Origin: Pseudomonadota bacterium
GTDB taxonomy: Bacteria; Pseudomonadota; Alphaproteobacteria; Rhizobiales; Devosiaceae
Direction: 5' to 3'
Assembly (NCBI GenBank): GCA_023433775.1
Contig: JAEYTY010000105.1
Location: 1 to 17,613, forward strand
DNA: 17,613 nt
Below are positions 1 to 7,438 of the stretch, piece after piece; the first letter of the stretch is position 1, and the number at the start of each line of letters is the position of its first letter. Both the position numbers and the translations under genes were made by a program. The notes under the pieces are model-generated. The model was not told where the DNA came from, ran no database searches, and saw only the letters and a program-made list of their open reading frames with translations.

Positions 1-125
1 GTAGAACTAGGTAGATTCCCACGCGTTACTCACCCGTCTGCCACTCCCCTTGCGGGGCGTTCGACTTGCATGTGTTAAGCCTGCCGCCAGCGTTCGTTCT
101 GAGCCAGGATCAAACTCTCAAGTTT
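1..125 (-). rRNA. rrs: 16S ribosomal RNA, 5' end (partial)
   Basis: The reverse complement contains the universal 16S 5' signature AGAGTTTGATCCTGGCTCAG, then the conserved AACGAACGCTGGCGGCAGGC and TAACACATGCAAGTCGAACG segments and the GTGAGTAACGCGTGGGAATC segment. Variable helix 6 is short (CCCCGCAAGGGG), as in Alphaproteobacteria. By alignment to E. coli numbering the mature 5' end should be near position 125. Only about the first 125 bases are present; the gene continues off the left edge, so the rest of the operon cannot be seen. Identification is certain; the exact 5' end is an estimate. Confidence 0.98.
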
Positions 126-501
126 GAAATCTGACATGGTCGCTGAATGCACATTTGCATGATTGACGAGAACTCACACTGCTCTCAGCAACAACCGAAG
201 TTGTGCGAGAACAATCTGTTTTCTCTCAGAAAACGTGCACCCATCGAAAGTCTTTTAACTTCCGCCGGAATTGCTTCCAGCTTCAGTTCGCAAGAACCTC
301 GCCGTCCACGTTTCTCTTTCTTCCATCTTCACAATTTCAAAGAGCTGACCTCACTGCCCTCGCGGGCTAGGACGTCATTGGAAGCGTTGGCTTCCACATT
401 CTTTCAGGGAACAGGTCTTTCTGTCCGGTTGCCCGGCAGATCCTCTGCCCTTTCAGAAAACGCTGAACAGTGGGAGCGAAACTCGCTCGACGTCGTCAAC
501 G
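126..501 (-). other. rrn leader (transcribed spacer upstream of 16S)
   Basis: No credible gene lies between the 16S 5' end and the proximal promoter. The stretch is best read as the rRNA leader. It contains the boxA-like element (335-345) and two mutually exclusive small hairpins on either side of 220: GAGAA/TTCTC (207-211 with 221-225) and TTTTCT/AGAAAA (219-224 with 228-233). Leaders of a few hundred bases that are removed by RNase III are usual for rrn operons; the matching 3' strand of the processing stem would lie outside the window. Confidence 0.75.
335..345 (-). promoter_or_regulatory. boxA-like rRNA antitermination element
   Basis: The minus strand reads GCTCTTTGAAA, close to the E. 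coli boxA core TGCTCTTTAA, and lies about 210 bases before the mature 16S end inside the leader. BoxA recruits NusB/NusE to make rRNA transcription resistant to Rho. Placement and sequence both fit. The next bases (TTGTGAAGA) also resemble leaders I recall from rhizobial rrn operons. Confidence 0.7.
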
Positions 502-507
502 TGGCGG

Positions 508-536
508 GTTGTATTCGAGACGTTTTCGTCTGTCAA
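508..536 (-). promoter_or_regulatory. rrn promoter, 16S-proximal (P2)
   Basis: On the minus strand a perfect -35 TTGACA (531-536) is followed by a 17-base spacer and a -10 TACAAC (508-513, four of six consensus bases). The predicted start is near 501. The bases directly upstream of the -35 are A/T-rich (GAATTCGAAAATAGGG) and could act as an UP element. It faces the 16S gene about 375 bases away. Confidence 0.75.
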
Positions 537-582
537 CACCCTATTTTCGAATTCGTTTCTTACCGAACCTCGAAAACCGGAA

Positions 583-616
583 GATCTCAGTTGCCTGGAA
601 CCTTCTCTCTGAGATC
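583..616. repeat. Inverted repeat between the tandem rrn promoters
   Basis: GATCTCAG (583-590) and CTGAGATC (609-616) form a perfect 8-base inverted repeat around an 18-base loop. It lies between promoters P1 and P2, so only transcripts from the distal promoter carry it. A second small stem (CTAA/TTAG, 619-630) lies next to it. No U-tract follows, so a terminator is not indicated. Confidence 0.5.
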
Positions 617-693
617 GCTAATTTCTTAGTGATTTCAGTGGCTTGCTTCCGTGCCCGCCGCCGTTTGGCGCCGCGCTCTTCAGCGATGAGCGG

Positions 694-722
694 GTTATAG
701 GGGCGACCCATTTTCCTGTAAA
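694..722 (-). promoter_or_regulatory. rrn promoter, distal (P1)
   Basis: On the minus strand -35 TTTACA (717-722, five of six) is separated by exactly 17 bases from -10 TATAAC (694-699, five of six). The predicted start is near 687. Upstream A/T tracts (730-760) may be an UP element; they include ATTTTTCGAATTTCG (746-760), a near copy of the motif directly upstream of P2. It appears to be the stronger of the two promoters facing 16S. Confidence 0.78.
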
Positions 723-1073
723 CCCCCCAAAACGACAAAACCGTCATTTTTCGAATTTCGTGCGCCGGGCCGTGTGGAAAACTCGACTGAAACGCCGGTG
801 ATTCAAGGGTTTGTTCCAAGTTCCCTATTTTTCAATGCCTTGGCACTTTTTCTTGTCGGGCGCTGTTGATCGCTTTTTCCGGGGTTCGACCGGCGCGCCG
901 GTGCTTCGTCCACATATATATAGAGGCGCAAATGCGCCTTCCCCGCTTTCGCCGCATTTTTTTCCGAAGAGGGCGTCGTCCGGTGCTATAGAGAACCCGC
1001 GCGTCACGCGCGTAAGAGGCTGGCTTCGGACCAGCTTGGGGGAAAGACCAATAGAACGATCCAGGGTGAAGCG
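723..1073. other. Intergenic region between rrn P1 and the M23 peptidase gene
   Basis: This is the divergent control region; I see no convincing gene in it. It holds A/T tracts upstream of P1, a perfect 14-base palindrome ACCGGCGCGCCGGT (889-902), an AT-alternating run (913-921) and a tight hairpin AGGCGCA-AA-TGCGCCT (924-939). After these come an extended -10 and two further hairpins leading into the peptidase gene: CGCGCGT-C-ACGCGCG (998-1012) and GCTGG/CCAGC (1019-1035). An open frame at 811-1077 has no recognisable product and no ribosome site. Confidence 0.6.
984..992 (+). promoter_or_regulatory. Candidate extended -10 promoter for the M23 peptidase gene
   Basis: TGCTATAGA fits an extended -10 (TGN plus TATAGA, four of six with TATAAT). 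No good -35 lies 16-18 bases upstream, as is common for extended -10 promoters. Transcription would begin near 999, placing the two hairpins of 998-1035 in a 5' leader of about 75 bases. Weak by itself, but it is the best candidate on the plus strand here. Confidence 0.4.
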
Positions 1074-3053
1074 TTGAACGCTGCGCAAAGACAACGCCAT
1101 GTGGCCCTTCTCAGGGCGAGCGGGTTTGAAGACAGCCCGGCTCTGACCGTGCAGTCCACCGACGGCGAAATTCCCAAGGGCCGCGAACTCAGCTTCGCCT
1201 GGCTCAGCGGCACGGTGATGACCGGGCTCACCAGCGTCCTTCTTATGGGCGCGGCTCTCTATGTATCCTTCCAGGGGCAGGACACTTTCTCGACGGCCTA
1301 TGCTGCCCTGCAATTGGCGGCCCCCAAGGTCAGCCAGTCCGGTCCGTCCGACTCCATGACCAAGTCGTCGCGAATCCGTCCCGTGGCCGCCACGCGGTCG
1401 GACCTCGAAATCGTCGAAGCCGCCATCCGGCAAAATGTCGATGGCCGCGAGATGATCCGCAACCAACCCTTTGTCCGCATCCGCGCGACGCTGGCGACCA
1501 CCGCCACCTCGCTCTCCGCTGATGCGCCGCCCTATGATCCGGTCGGCATTCTCAACAAGACCCAGCCCATCATGTCGGCAACGCTCGATCTTGCGACCGA
1601 TGTCTATGGCGCCAGCGTTGAAGGCGAAGTCGCCGTACGCCAGGCCGCCATGCCGATGGATTTCGTGCCGCCGCTCGCCGTCACCCGCGAAGCTGCCGCT
1701 GAATATGTCCGCGGCCTGGCCGAAGCCGACTTCTTTGGCGACGCAAATCCGGCCATGGCCTATGCATCGCTGGCGCCAGCCGTCACCGCGCTCGCCCCCA
1801 CGCCCGAGGCTTGGGGCGTCTCCGGCATTGCGGAAAATGTGACGGCCATGCCCAAGACCACCTTGGCCAATGCGGGCGGGATGGGTCGAACCGAGCGTTT
1901 CCTCACGGTGCGCGAAGTTGGCCCCCTGGCCGACACGCTGGTGCGCAATGGCTTCACCCCGGCCAATGTGGCCATGGTCGAGAACACACTCGCCAATATC
2001 ATTCCCGCCGGTGGCCTGCCCGCCGGCATCAGGCTGCGCATTCTTTATGGACCGCTGACCAGCGACGCCAACAGCCTGGTTCCCTTCCGCATGTCGATCT
2101 ACCGCCCGGAAGGCACAACTGGCGACCAGCATATCGGCACGGTGGCGCTCAGCGATAACGGACAATATGTGGTCGGCCTCGAACCCGACTGGGTAGAATT
2201 CCCCGAAGAAGATGTCGAGCAGATCAATGTGGGTAACCTGCCCACGATCTATCGCTCCATCTGGGAGACCGGCCGCAAGCATGACCTCGATAATGAGACC
2301 ATCGAACGCATAGTGGGCATGTTCGCCTATGACGTCGATATGACCAAGCGCATCACCGCCGGCGATACGATCGAAATCCTGCAGACACCCGCAACCGCAG
2401 AGGCCAAGGCCGAGCTGCTTTATGTCGGGCTCAAATTGTCCGGCACCGAGCGCAAGCTCTATCGCTTCTCGCCCGAAGAAGGCGTAGCCGATTTCTATGA
2501 TCCCGATGGCGAAACCGGAAAGCGCTTCCTCAATCGCCGGCCCCTTGAAGGCGGCGGCACATTGCGCTCCCGCTTCGGCTATCGCATCCATCCCATCTTC
2601 AAGACTCGCCGCCTGCATACCGGCGTCGACCTCGCCGCCCGCACCGGCACGCCGATCTATGCCGCCGGCGACGGTGTCATCCAGTATTATAAGTGGCAGT
2701 CGGGCTACGGGAACAAAGTCGAGATCCAGCACGTCAATGGCTACGAGACCGCCTATGGCCACATGTCGCGCTATGCCGACGGGCTGGGCGTCGGCAGCAC
2801 TGTGCGTCAGGGCCAGCTCATCGGCTATGTCGGCTCCACCGGCCAGTCCACCGGCCCGCACCTGCACTTTGAAATCCTGATCAACGGCAATCTTGTCGAT
2901 CCGCTCAGTGTCAAACTGCCCAAGGACAATGTCCTGGCGCCGCAGTTCCGTGACGAATTCGATCGGACCATCGCCCAGATCAACGACCTGATGGCACGTG
3001 AGCCCGCGCCGGTCAGTGTCGCTCAGGCAGTGACCACCGCCTCTGTGAACTAG
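1074..3053 (+). CDS. Membrane-anchored M23 family metallopeptidase (murein endopeptidase-like)
   Basis: This 659-residue protein has one N-terminal membrane segment (about residues 43-66) after a short cytoplasmic tail, so the rest is probably periplasmic. The C-terminal LytM/M23 domain (about 492-618) keeps the zinc motifs HTGVD (H515, D519) and HLHFE (H596, H598), so it should be an active peptidoglycan endopeptidase. A segment at about 390-490 resembles the N-terminal domains of MepM/Csd3-like peptidases; the region from 70 to 390 is unrecognised. The start is TTG at 1074 with a modest AGGGTG site six bases upstream; no in-frame ATG lies close by. It diverges from the rRNA operon and converges on the VOC gene with a 5-base gap. 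Family is firm; the peptide bond cut and the symbol are not assignable. Confidence 0.93.
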   Translation: MNAAQRQRHVALLRASGFEDSPALTVQSTDGEIPKGRELSFAWLSGTVMTGLTSVLLMGAALYVSFQGQDTFSTAYAALQLAAPKVSQSGPSDSMTKSSRIRPVAATRSDLEIVEAAIRQNVDGREMIRNQPFVRIRATLATTATSLSADAPPYDPVGILNKTQPIMSATLDLATDVYGASVEGEVAVRQAAMPMDFVPPLAVTREAAAEYVRGLAEADFFGDANPAMAYASLAPAVTALAPTPEAWGVSGIAENVTAMPKTTLANAGGMGRTERFLTVREVGPLADTLVRNGFTPANVAMVENTLANIIPAGGLPAGIRLRILYGPLTSDANSLVPFRMSIYRPEGTTGDQHIGTVALSDNGQYVVGLEPDWVEFPEEDVEQINVGNLPTIYRSIWETGRKHDLDNETIERIVGMFAYDVDMTKRITAGDTIEILQTPATAEAKAELLYVGLKLSGTERKLYRFSPEEGVADFYDPDGETGKRFLNRRPLEGGGTLRSRFGYRIHPIFKTRRLHTGVDLAARTGTPIYAAGDGVIQYYKWQSGYGNKVEIQHVNGYETAYGHMSRYADGLGVGSTVRQGQLIGYVGSTGQSTGPHLHFEILINGNLVDPLSVKLPKDNVLAPQFRDEFDRTIAQINDLMAREPAPVSVAQAVTTASVN

Positions 3054-3058
3054 GACGC

Positions 3059-3409
3059 CTACTCCTCCCGAGACACCCAGACGGCAAGCTCATTGCCGCC
3101 TGGCTCGCGGAAATGAAACCGGCGCCCGCCGGGAAAGTCGAACTGCGCCCGCGTGATCACGCCACCTGCCGCCAGGACCCGCGCTTCGGCCCCATCGAGA
3201 TCGTCCGTACGCACGATGGCCATGGTGGCGGCGACTCGTTCCGACGCCTGATCAACGCCACCATCGATTCCCGCGCCCTCGATGCCATCATAGTCGGGGC
3301 CATAGCTTGTGCTGCCCCAGCCAAAGGCCGCCTGAAAGAAGGCGCCGGTGCCCGCCCGGTCTGTCGATGGAAACTCGATATAGTCGATCCGGTCTGCCAA
3401 TTTCGCCAC
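3059..3409 (-). CDS. VOC (glyoxalase/bleomycin-resistance fold) family protein
   Basis: This is a small cytoplasmic protein of about 116 residues with one pair of beta-alpha-beta-beta-beta modules. The opening IDYIEFPSTD strand, the middle MAIVRTDDLDGA strand and the closing FHFREPGGNELAVW strand are typical of this superfamily. The EPGGNE segment carries the usual C-terminal metal-ligand glutamate position. Substrate cannot be told. The longest frame starts at GTG 3409, but that codon overlaps a GGAG ribosome site (3409-3412) placed eight bases before an in-frame TTG at 3400. The true product may therefore begin at 3400 (MADRIDYIEF, 113 residues). It converges with the M23 gene and lies downstream of clpB, separated from it by a strong hairpin. 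Confidence 0.88.
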   Translation of the reverse strand: MAKLADRIDYIEFPSTDRAGTGAFFQAAFGWGSTSYGPDYDGIEGAGIDGGVDQASERVAATMAIVRTDDLDGAEARVLAAGGVITRAQFDFPGGRRFHFREPGGNELAVWVSREE

Positions 3410-3465
3410 TCCAATTTGTTCTTGTTATGTTCCCTTTCAGAGGTTTTGGCAAGTGAGAATTGCAT

Positions 3466-3489
3466 GGGGCCGGTGCGAACACCGGCCCC
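3466..3489 (-). terminator. Hairpin terminator of clpB
   Basis: A perfect 10-base stem GGGGCCGGTG/CACCGGCCCC closes a four-base loop. On the minus strand the loop is TTCG, the extra-stable UUCG tetraloop. It begins 17 bases after the clpB stop. The following bases (ATGCAATTCTC) are only mildly T-rich, so termination may be less than complete or need a factor. It also separates clpB from the VOC gene. Confidence 0.8.
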
Positions 3490-3506
3490 TGCCCTATCAT
3501 CTCCTG

Positions 3507-6122
3507 CTAAGCAGCGACCTCGCCCACTGCGCTGTCGCCCGGGCGGAGTACGATGCCATTGTCGTCGGCATCCACCACGACACGTCCGCCATCGCTGACG
3601 CGACCGCCCAAAATCTCCTCGGCCAGCTCATCCTGCACTTCGCGCTGGATGACCCGCTTGAGTGGGCGGGCGCCATAGGCGGGATCATAGCCTTCATTGG
3701 CCAGCCATTCGCGCGCCCTTGGCGTCAGCTCCAGAACAATATCGCGATCCCGGAGCAGGCTCTGCAGCCGCCCGAACTGGATATCGACGATTGCGCCCAT
3801 ATGCTCGCGCCCCAAGCGGTGGAACAGCAGGATTTCGTCGATGCGGTTGAGGAATTCCGGACGGAAGGTGGCCTTGACCAGATCCAGAACCTTGCCGCGC
3901 ACCAATTCGACCGGATCGCCGTCCTTGAGTTCGACGAGATATTCGGCCCCGATATTGGAGGTGAGGATGATGACCGTGTTGCGGAAATCCACCGTCCTGC
4001 CCTGCCCGTCTGTCAGCCGCCCGTCATCGAGCACCTGCAACAGCACGTTGAACACATCAGGATGGGCCTTTTCGATCTCGTCGAACAGAATCACCTGATA
4101 GGGCCGGCGCCGCACTGCTTCGGTCAGCACGCCACCTTCATCATAGCCGACATAGCCCGGAGGGGCGCCGATCAGCCGGGCCACCGAGTGCTTCTCCATG
4201 AACTCGCTCATGTCGAGCCGCACCATGGCGGTCTCGTCATCAAAGAGGAACTGGGCCAGCGTCTTGGTCAGCTCGGTCTTGCCCACGCCCGTGGGCCCGA
4301 GGAACATGAAGGAGCCGATGGGACGATTGGGATCCTGCAATCCGGCGCGCGAACGACGAACCGCTTTGGCCACGGCGGCCACGGCTTCGGACTGGCCGAT
4401 GACGCGCGCGCCGAGCGAGCTTTCCATATGCAGCAGCTTTTCGCGCTCGCCTTCCAGCATCCGGTCAACCGGAATACCGGTCCAGCGCGACACCACCTGG
4501 GCAATATCGCTGGCGTCCACCGTTTCCTTGGCCATCAGCGGATCGGGCTTGCCGTCACCATCAGGATCATCAGCCGACTTGAGGCGCTTTTCCAGTTCGG
4601 GAATCACGCCATAGGCCAGCTCGCCTGCCTTGGCGAGGTCGCCTTGCCGCTGGGCGATTTCGAGCTGGTTGCGGGCTGCATCAAGCTCTTCCTTGATCTT
4701 GGTCGAACCCTGCAGCCTCTCCTTTTCTGCCAACCACTTGGCCGACAGGCCCTGCGCCTGCTCTTCGAGATCGGACAATTCGCTTTCAAGCCGGCCAAGC
4801 CGGGTCCGCGAACCATCATCATCTTCCTTGCGCAAGGCTTCGCGCTCGATCTTGAGCTGCATGATGCGCCGATCGAGTTCGTCCAGCGCTTCGGGCTTGC
4901 TATCGACAGCCATGCGCAGCCGCGCTGCCGCCTCGTCCATCAGGTCGATGGCCTTGTCGGGCAGGAAGCGGTCGGTGATATAGCGGTTGGATAGCGTTGC
5001 CGCGCTCACCAGCGCCGAATCGGAAATGCGGATGCCGTGATGCAGCTCATACTTTTCCTTGAGGCCGCGAAGAATCGAGATCGTGTCTTCCACGGTCGGC
5101 TCGGACACGAAGACCGGCTGGAATCGCCGGGCCAAAGCCGGATCCTTTTCGACATGCTTGCGATATTCATCCAGCGTCGTCGCGCCCACGCAATGGAGCT
5201 CGCCGCGTGCCAGAGCGGGCTTCAAAAGATTGGACGCATCCATCGCGCCCTCGCTCTTGCCTGCGCCAACCAGCGTGTGCATTTCGTCGATGAAAAGGAT
5301 GATCTGCCCCTCAGCCGAGGTCACCTCGCTGAGGACCGCCTTCAACCGCTCCTCGAATTCACCGCGATATTTGGCGCCGGCAATCAGCGCACCCATATCG
5401 AGCGAGAGCAGGCTCTTGTTCTTGAGGCTTTCGGGCACATCGCCATTGACGATGCGAATGGCCAGGCCTTCGGCAATTGCCGTCTTGCCCACGCCGGGTT
5501 CGCCGATCAGCACAGGATTGTTCTTCGTCCGGCGGCTCAGCACCTGAATGGTGCGGCGGATTTCTTCGTCGCGGCCAATCACCGGGTCGAGCTTGCCCTC
5601 ACGCACATCTGCCGTCAGGTCGCGCGCATATTTCTTGAGCGCATCATAGGCGTTTTCGGCCGAAGCAGAATCAGCCGTGCGGCCCTTGCGGATCGCTTCG
5701 ATGGCCGCGTTCAGCCCCTGTGCCGTCACGCCGGCAGAGGCGAGGATCTTTCCGGCATCGGTATCTTTTTCGATGGTCAGTGCCAGCAACAGCCGCTCGA
5801 CCGTGACAAAACTGTCGCCGGCCTTCTGCGCCGCCTGCTCGGCGGTTTCAAAGACGCGCGCCAGTTCCCGGCCGAGATAAAGCTGGCCGGCATCGCCGCT
5901 CACCTTGGGCACTTTCTTCAGCGCCGCTTCGACGCCCGCCCGCGCGGCCTTGGGGTCGCCCCCGGCGCGTTCAATCAACCCATTGGCCATGCCCTGATCG
6001 TCGTCGAGCAGAACCTTCAAAAGGTGTATGGGTGAAAACTGCTGGTGCCCCTGTCCCAGGGCTCCGGTCTGCGCGCTCTGGATAAAGCCGCGCGCCCGTT
6101 CGGTATATTTCTCAATGTTCAT
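3507..6122 (-). CDS. clpB: ATP-dependent chaperone ClpB (protein disaggregase)
   Basis: At 871 residues this is a full-length class I Clp/Hsp100 ATPase (E. coli ClpB has 857). It forms cytoplasmic hexameric rings that pull proteins out of aggregates together with DnaK. The order is Clp N-domain (about 1-145), first AAA+ module with Walker A GEPGVGKT (K213) and Walker B FIDEMH, the coiled-coil middle domain (about 410-530), second AAA+ module with GPTGVGKT (K615) and LFDEIEK, then the C-terminal small domain. The pore motif GYVGYDEGG is present. ATG at 6122 has a strong AGGAGAG site (6127-6133). No ClpP-binding loop of the ClpA/ClpX type is apparent, as expected for ClpB. A PAP2 gene lies 161 bases upstream on the same strand. 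A heat-shock promoter is not obvious; CTCGAA at 6219-6224 is a weak -35 candidate. Confidence 0.98.
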   Translation of the reverse strand: MNIEKYTERARGFIQSAQTGALGQGHQQFSPIHLLKVLLDDDQGMANGLIERAGGDPKAARAGVEAALKKVPKVSGDAGQLYLGRELARVFETAEQAAQKAGDSFVTVERLLLALTIEKDTDAGKILASAGVTAQGLNAAIEAIRKGRTADSASAENAYDALKKYARDLTADVREGKLDPVIGRDEEIRRTIQVLSRRTKNNPVLIGEPGVGKTAIAEGLAIRIVNGDVPESLKNKSLLSLDMGALIAGAKYRGEFEERLKAVLSEVTSAEGQIILFIDEMHTLVGAGKSEGAMDASNLLKPALARGELHCVGATTLDEYRKHVEKDPALARRFQPVFVSEPTVEDTISILRGLKEKYELHHGIRISDSALVSAATLSNRYITDRFLPDKAIDLMDEAAARLRMAVDSKPEALDELDRRIMQLKIEREALRKEDDDGSRTRLGRLESELSDLEEQAQGLSAKWLAEKERLQGSTKIKEELDAARNQLEIAQRQGDLAKAGELAYGVIPELEKRLKSADDPDGDGKPDPLMAKETVDASDIAQVVSRWTGIPVDRMLEGEREKLLHMESSLGARVIGQSEAVAAVAKAVRRSRAGLQDPNRPIGSFMFLGPTGVGKTELTKTLAQFLFDDETAMVRLDMSEFMEKHSVARLIGAPPGYVGYDEGGVLTEAVRRRPYQVILFDEIEKAHPDVFNVLLQVLDDGRLTDGQGRTVDFRNTVIILTSNIGAEYLVELKDGDPVELVRGKVLDLVKATFRPEFLNRIDEILLFHRLGREHMGAIVDIQFGRLQSLLRDRDIVLELTPRAREWLANEGYDPAYGARPLKRVIQREVQDELAEEILGGRVSDGGRVVVDADDNGIVLRPGDSAVGEVAA

Positions 6123-6283
6123 TCAACTCTCCTGATCTCGCCCGCTGCCCGGCCCCGAAGGCACCTGAACACGCGGCGGAAGCGTCGTTTGTTGGAATGC
6201 CCAGTTCCGGCGCATCCCTTCGAGAGAAGATGTAGGTATCGCCGCCACGAACAAAAGAGGCACATGGCACAAAAGACAGCGCC

Positions 6284-7273
6284 CTATGCCGCCGAGGCTT
6301 CTGCCTGGCTGCTCACGATGCGCGGGGCATGAGCCGAAACCCTGCCAATGACCCACCAGATCAGGCTGACCACGGCGATGGAGAAATAGCCGTCCAGCGC
6401 ATAATGCCAGCCGAGAAAGACAGAACCGAGCTGGATCAGGGCCACATAGACCCAGGCAATCAATCCGAAAAGCCGGTTGAGGCTGGTAAGCATACAGGCA
6501 TTCAGCGTCACGATCGCCAGGTGCATACTCGGCATCGCCGAAATTCCCGTGCCCGCGCCGCCGTCATAGCTGTTGAAATTGGCCAACAGATAGCCCGATG
6601 CCTGCGCCATGTAATCGCCTATGGCGCTTGCCTTGATGGAAGCCATGAGGTTTTCGAAGCGGATCGGGTCGACAAAATCTGCGTAAAAAATCGGGCCCAC
6701 GGAGGAGAATGCCGCCGCGGCCACCGTCCCCAGCAGGCATACCGACAGCGCCATGGACCAGAAATAGCGCACCCGCAGCTGGGCGTTTTCCTGCAGGGCC
6801 ACGAAGGCCACCAAGGCAAACCACTGCATGAACCAGACCGGGCCATAGAGATAACCCAAAGGATACTCGGCCCAGTCCGGAATAAGCGCGTGCGCATAAT
6901 CACCGGGATTGCCCCCATGCAGCCAGGCGTCTGCATCGGCCAGGAACTGATCGGCATAAAAGGGCACGATATCGGGAATGGAAAGTTTGAGCGTCGTGAA
7001 CGCTGCCATGCCGGTGGAGAATATGCACAGCACGAGCAGGAGCCGTATCCCACCATTGCGCAGGATATCGAGCAGGAAAGCCAGCGGCGCGCGCGGATGC
7101 GTGACAAGGGCGACAATCGGCACGGCAAAGCTGCCAAAGGCAGGGATGATCATCGCCTGGCTGAAATAGGATCGGACCATGTCGAAAAAAACATCGGGCG
7201 AAACGGCCAGCGCGATCGCCGCATAGGTCAGGACCGCAAGCGCCAGAATCCGCATCTTGATCTGGTAGGTCAT
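6284..7273 (-). CDS. PAP2 superfamily integral membrane protein (probable lipid phosphatase or phosphotransferase)
   Basis: The chosen start gives 329 residues with about six to seven hydrophobic segments. The two catalytic PAP2 motifs are intact: SAMPSMH (H251) and, near the end, GWHYALDG (H290, D294). This spacing and the SMHLA/GWHYALDGY wording resemble the PAP2_3 group, which includes inositol-phosphorylceramide-synthase-like and lipid phosphate enzymes. Substrate is unknown. I chose ATG 7273 because the open frame upstream to 7426 runs through the terminator hairpin of the preceding gene and reads as low-quality sequence; the ribosome site (GAAGTGA) is weak. A small hairpin with a U-rich loop (6266-6283) directly follows the stop. 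It lies between the DUF4167 gene and clpB, where I do not recall a PAP2 gene in relatives. Confidence 0.85.
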   Translation of the reverse strand: MTYQIKMRILALAVLTYAAIALAVSPDVFFDMVRSYFSQAMIIPAFGSFAVPIVALVTHPRAPLAFLLDILRNGGIRLLLVLCIFSTGMAAFTTLKLSIPDIVPFYADQFLADADAWLHGGNPGDYAHALIPDWAEYPLGYLYGPVWFMQWFALVAFVALQENAQLRVRYFWSMALSVCLLGTVAAAAFSSVGPIFYADFVDPIRFENLMASIKASAIGDYMAQASGYLLANFNSYDGGAGTGISAMPSMHLAIVTLNACMLTSLNRLFGLIAWVYVALIQLGSVFLGWHYALDGYFSIAVVSLIWWVIGRVSAHAPRIVSSQAEASAA

Positions 7274-7394
7274 TGCATCACTTCGACAGCGGGGATCGGC
7301 CTTGTCCAGGGCCAAGGAATACCGATGCAAAGTGTAGCACCCGTTAACTGGCCGGGGATAAAGCCGCCTTCCGGGGGCGCGCCACCTCGACACA

Positions 7395-7423
7395 ACAATG
7401 CCGGGCACGAGGCCCGGCATTGT
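7395..7423 (-). terminator. Terminator hairpin of the DUF4167 gene
   Basis: A perfect 12-base stem ACAATGCCGGGC/GCCCGGCATTGT encloses a 5-base loop (ACGAG). It starts 15 bases after the DUF4167 stop on the minus strand and is followed by TGTGTCG. The GC-rich stem framed by ACAAT/ATTGT could also work in the opposite direction. It separates the DUF4167 transcript from the PAP2 gene. Confidence 0.75.
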
Positions 7424-7438
7424 CAAATTCTGGTCGCT

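Noticed and set aside
147..819. Short open frames in the rrn leader on both strands
   Set aside because: They overlap the boxA, promoters and leader of the rRNA operon, and the translations show no protein-like features.
825..2867. 680-codon open frame antisense to the M23 peptidase gene
   Set aside because: Low-complexity Gly/Ala/Asp/His-rich translation with no family resemblance, fully opposite a certain gene. Typical of high-GC antisense frames.
3453..4994. 513-codon plus-strand open frame opposite clpB
   Set aside because: Entirely within the clpB complement, with no recognisable domain.
7274..7426. N-terminal extension of the PAP2 protein to 7426
   Set aside because: The extension is translated from the terminator hairpin at 7395-7423 and lacks family similarity.
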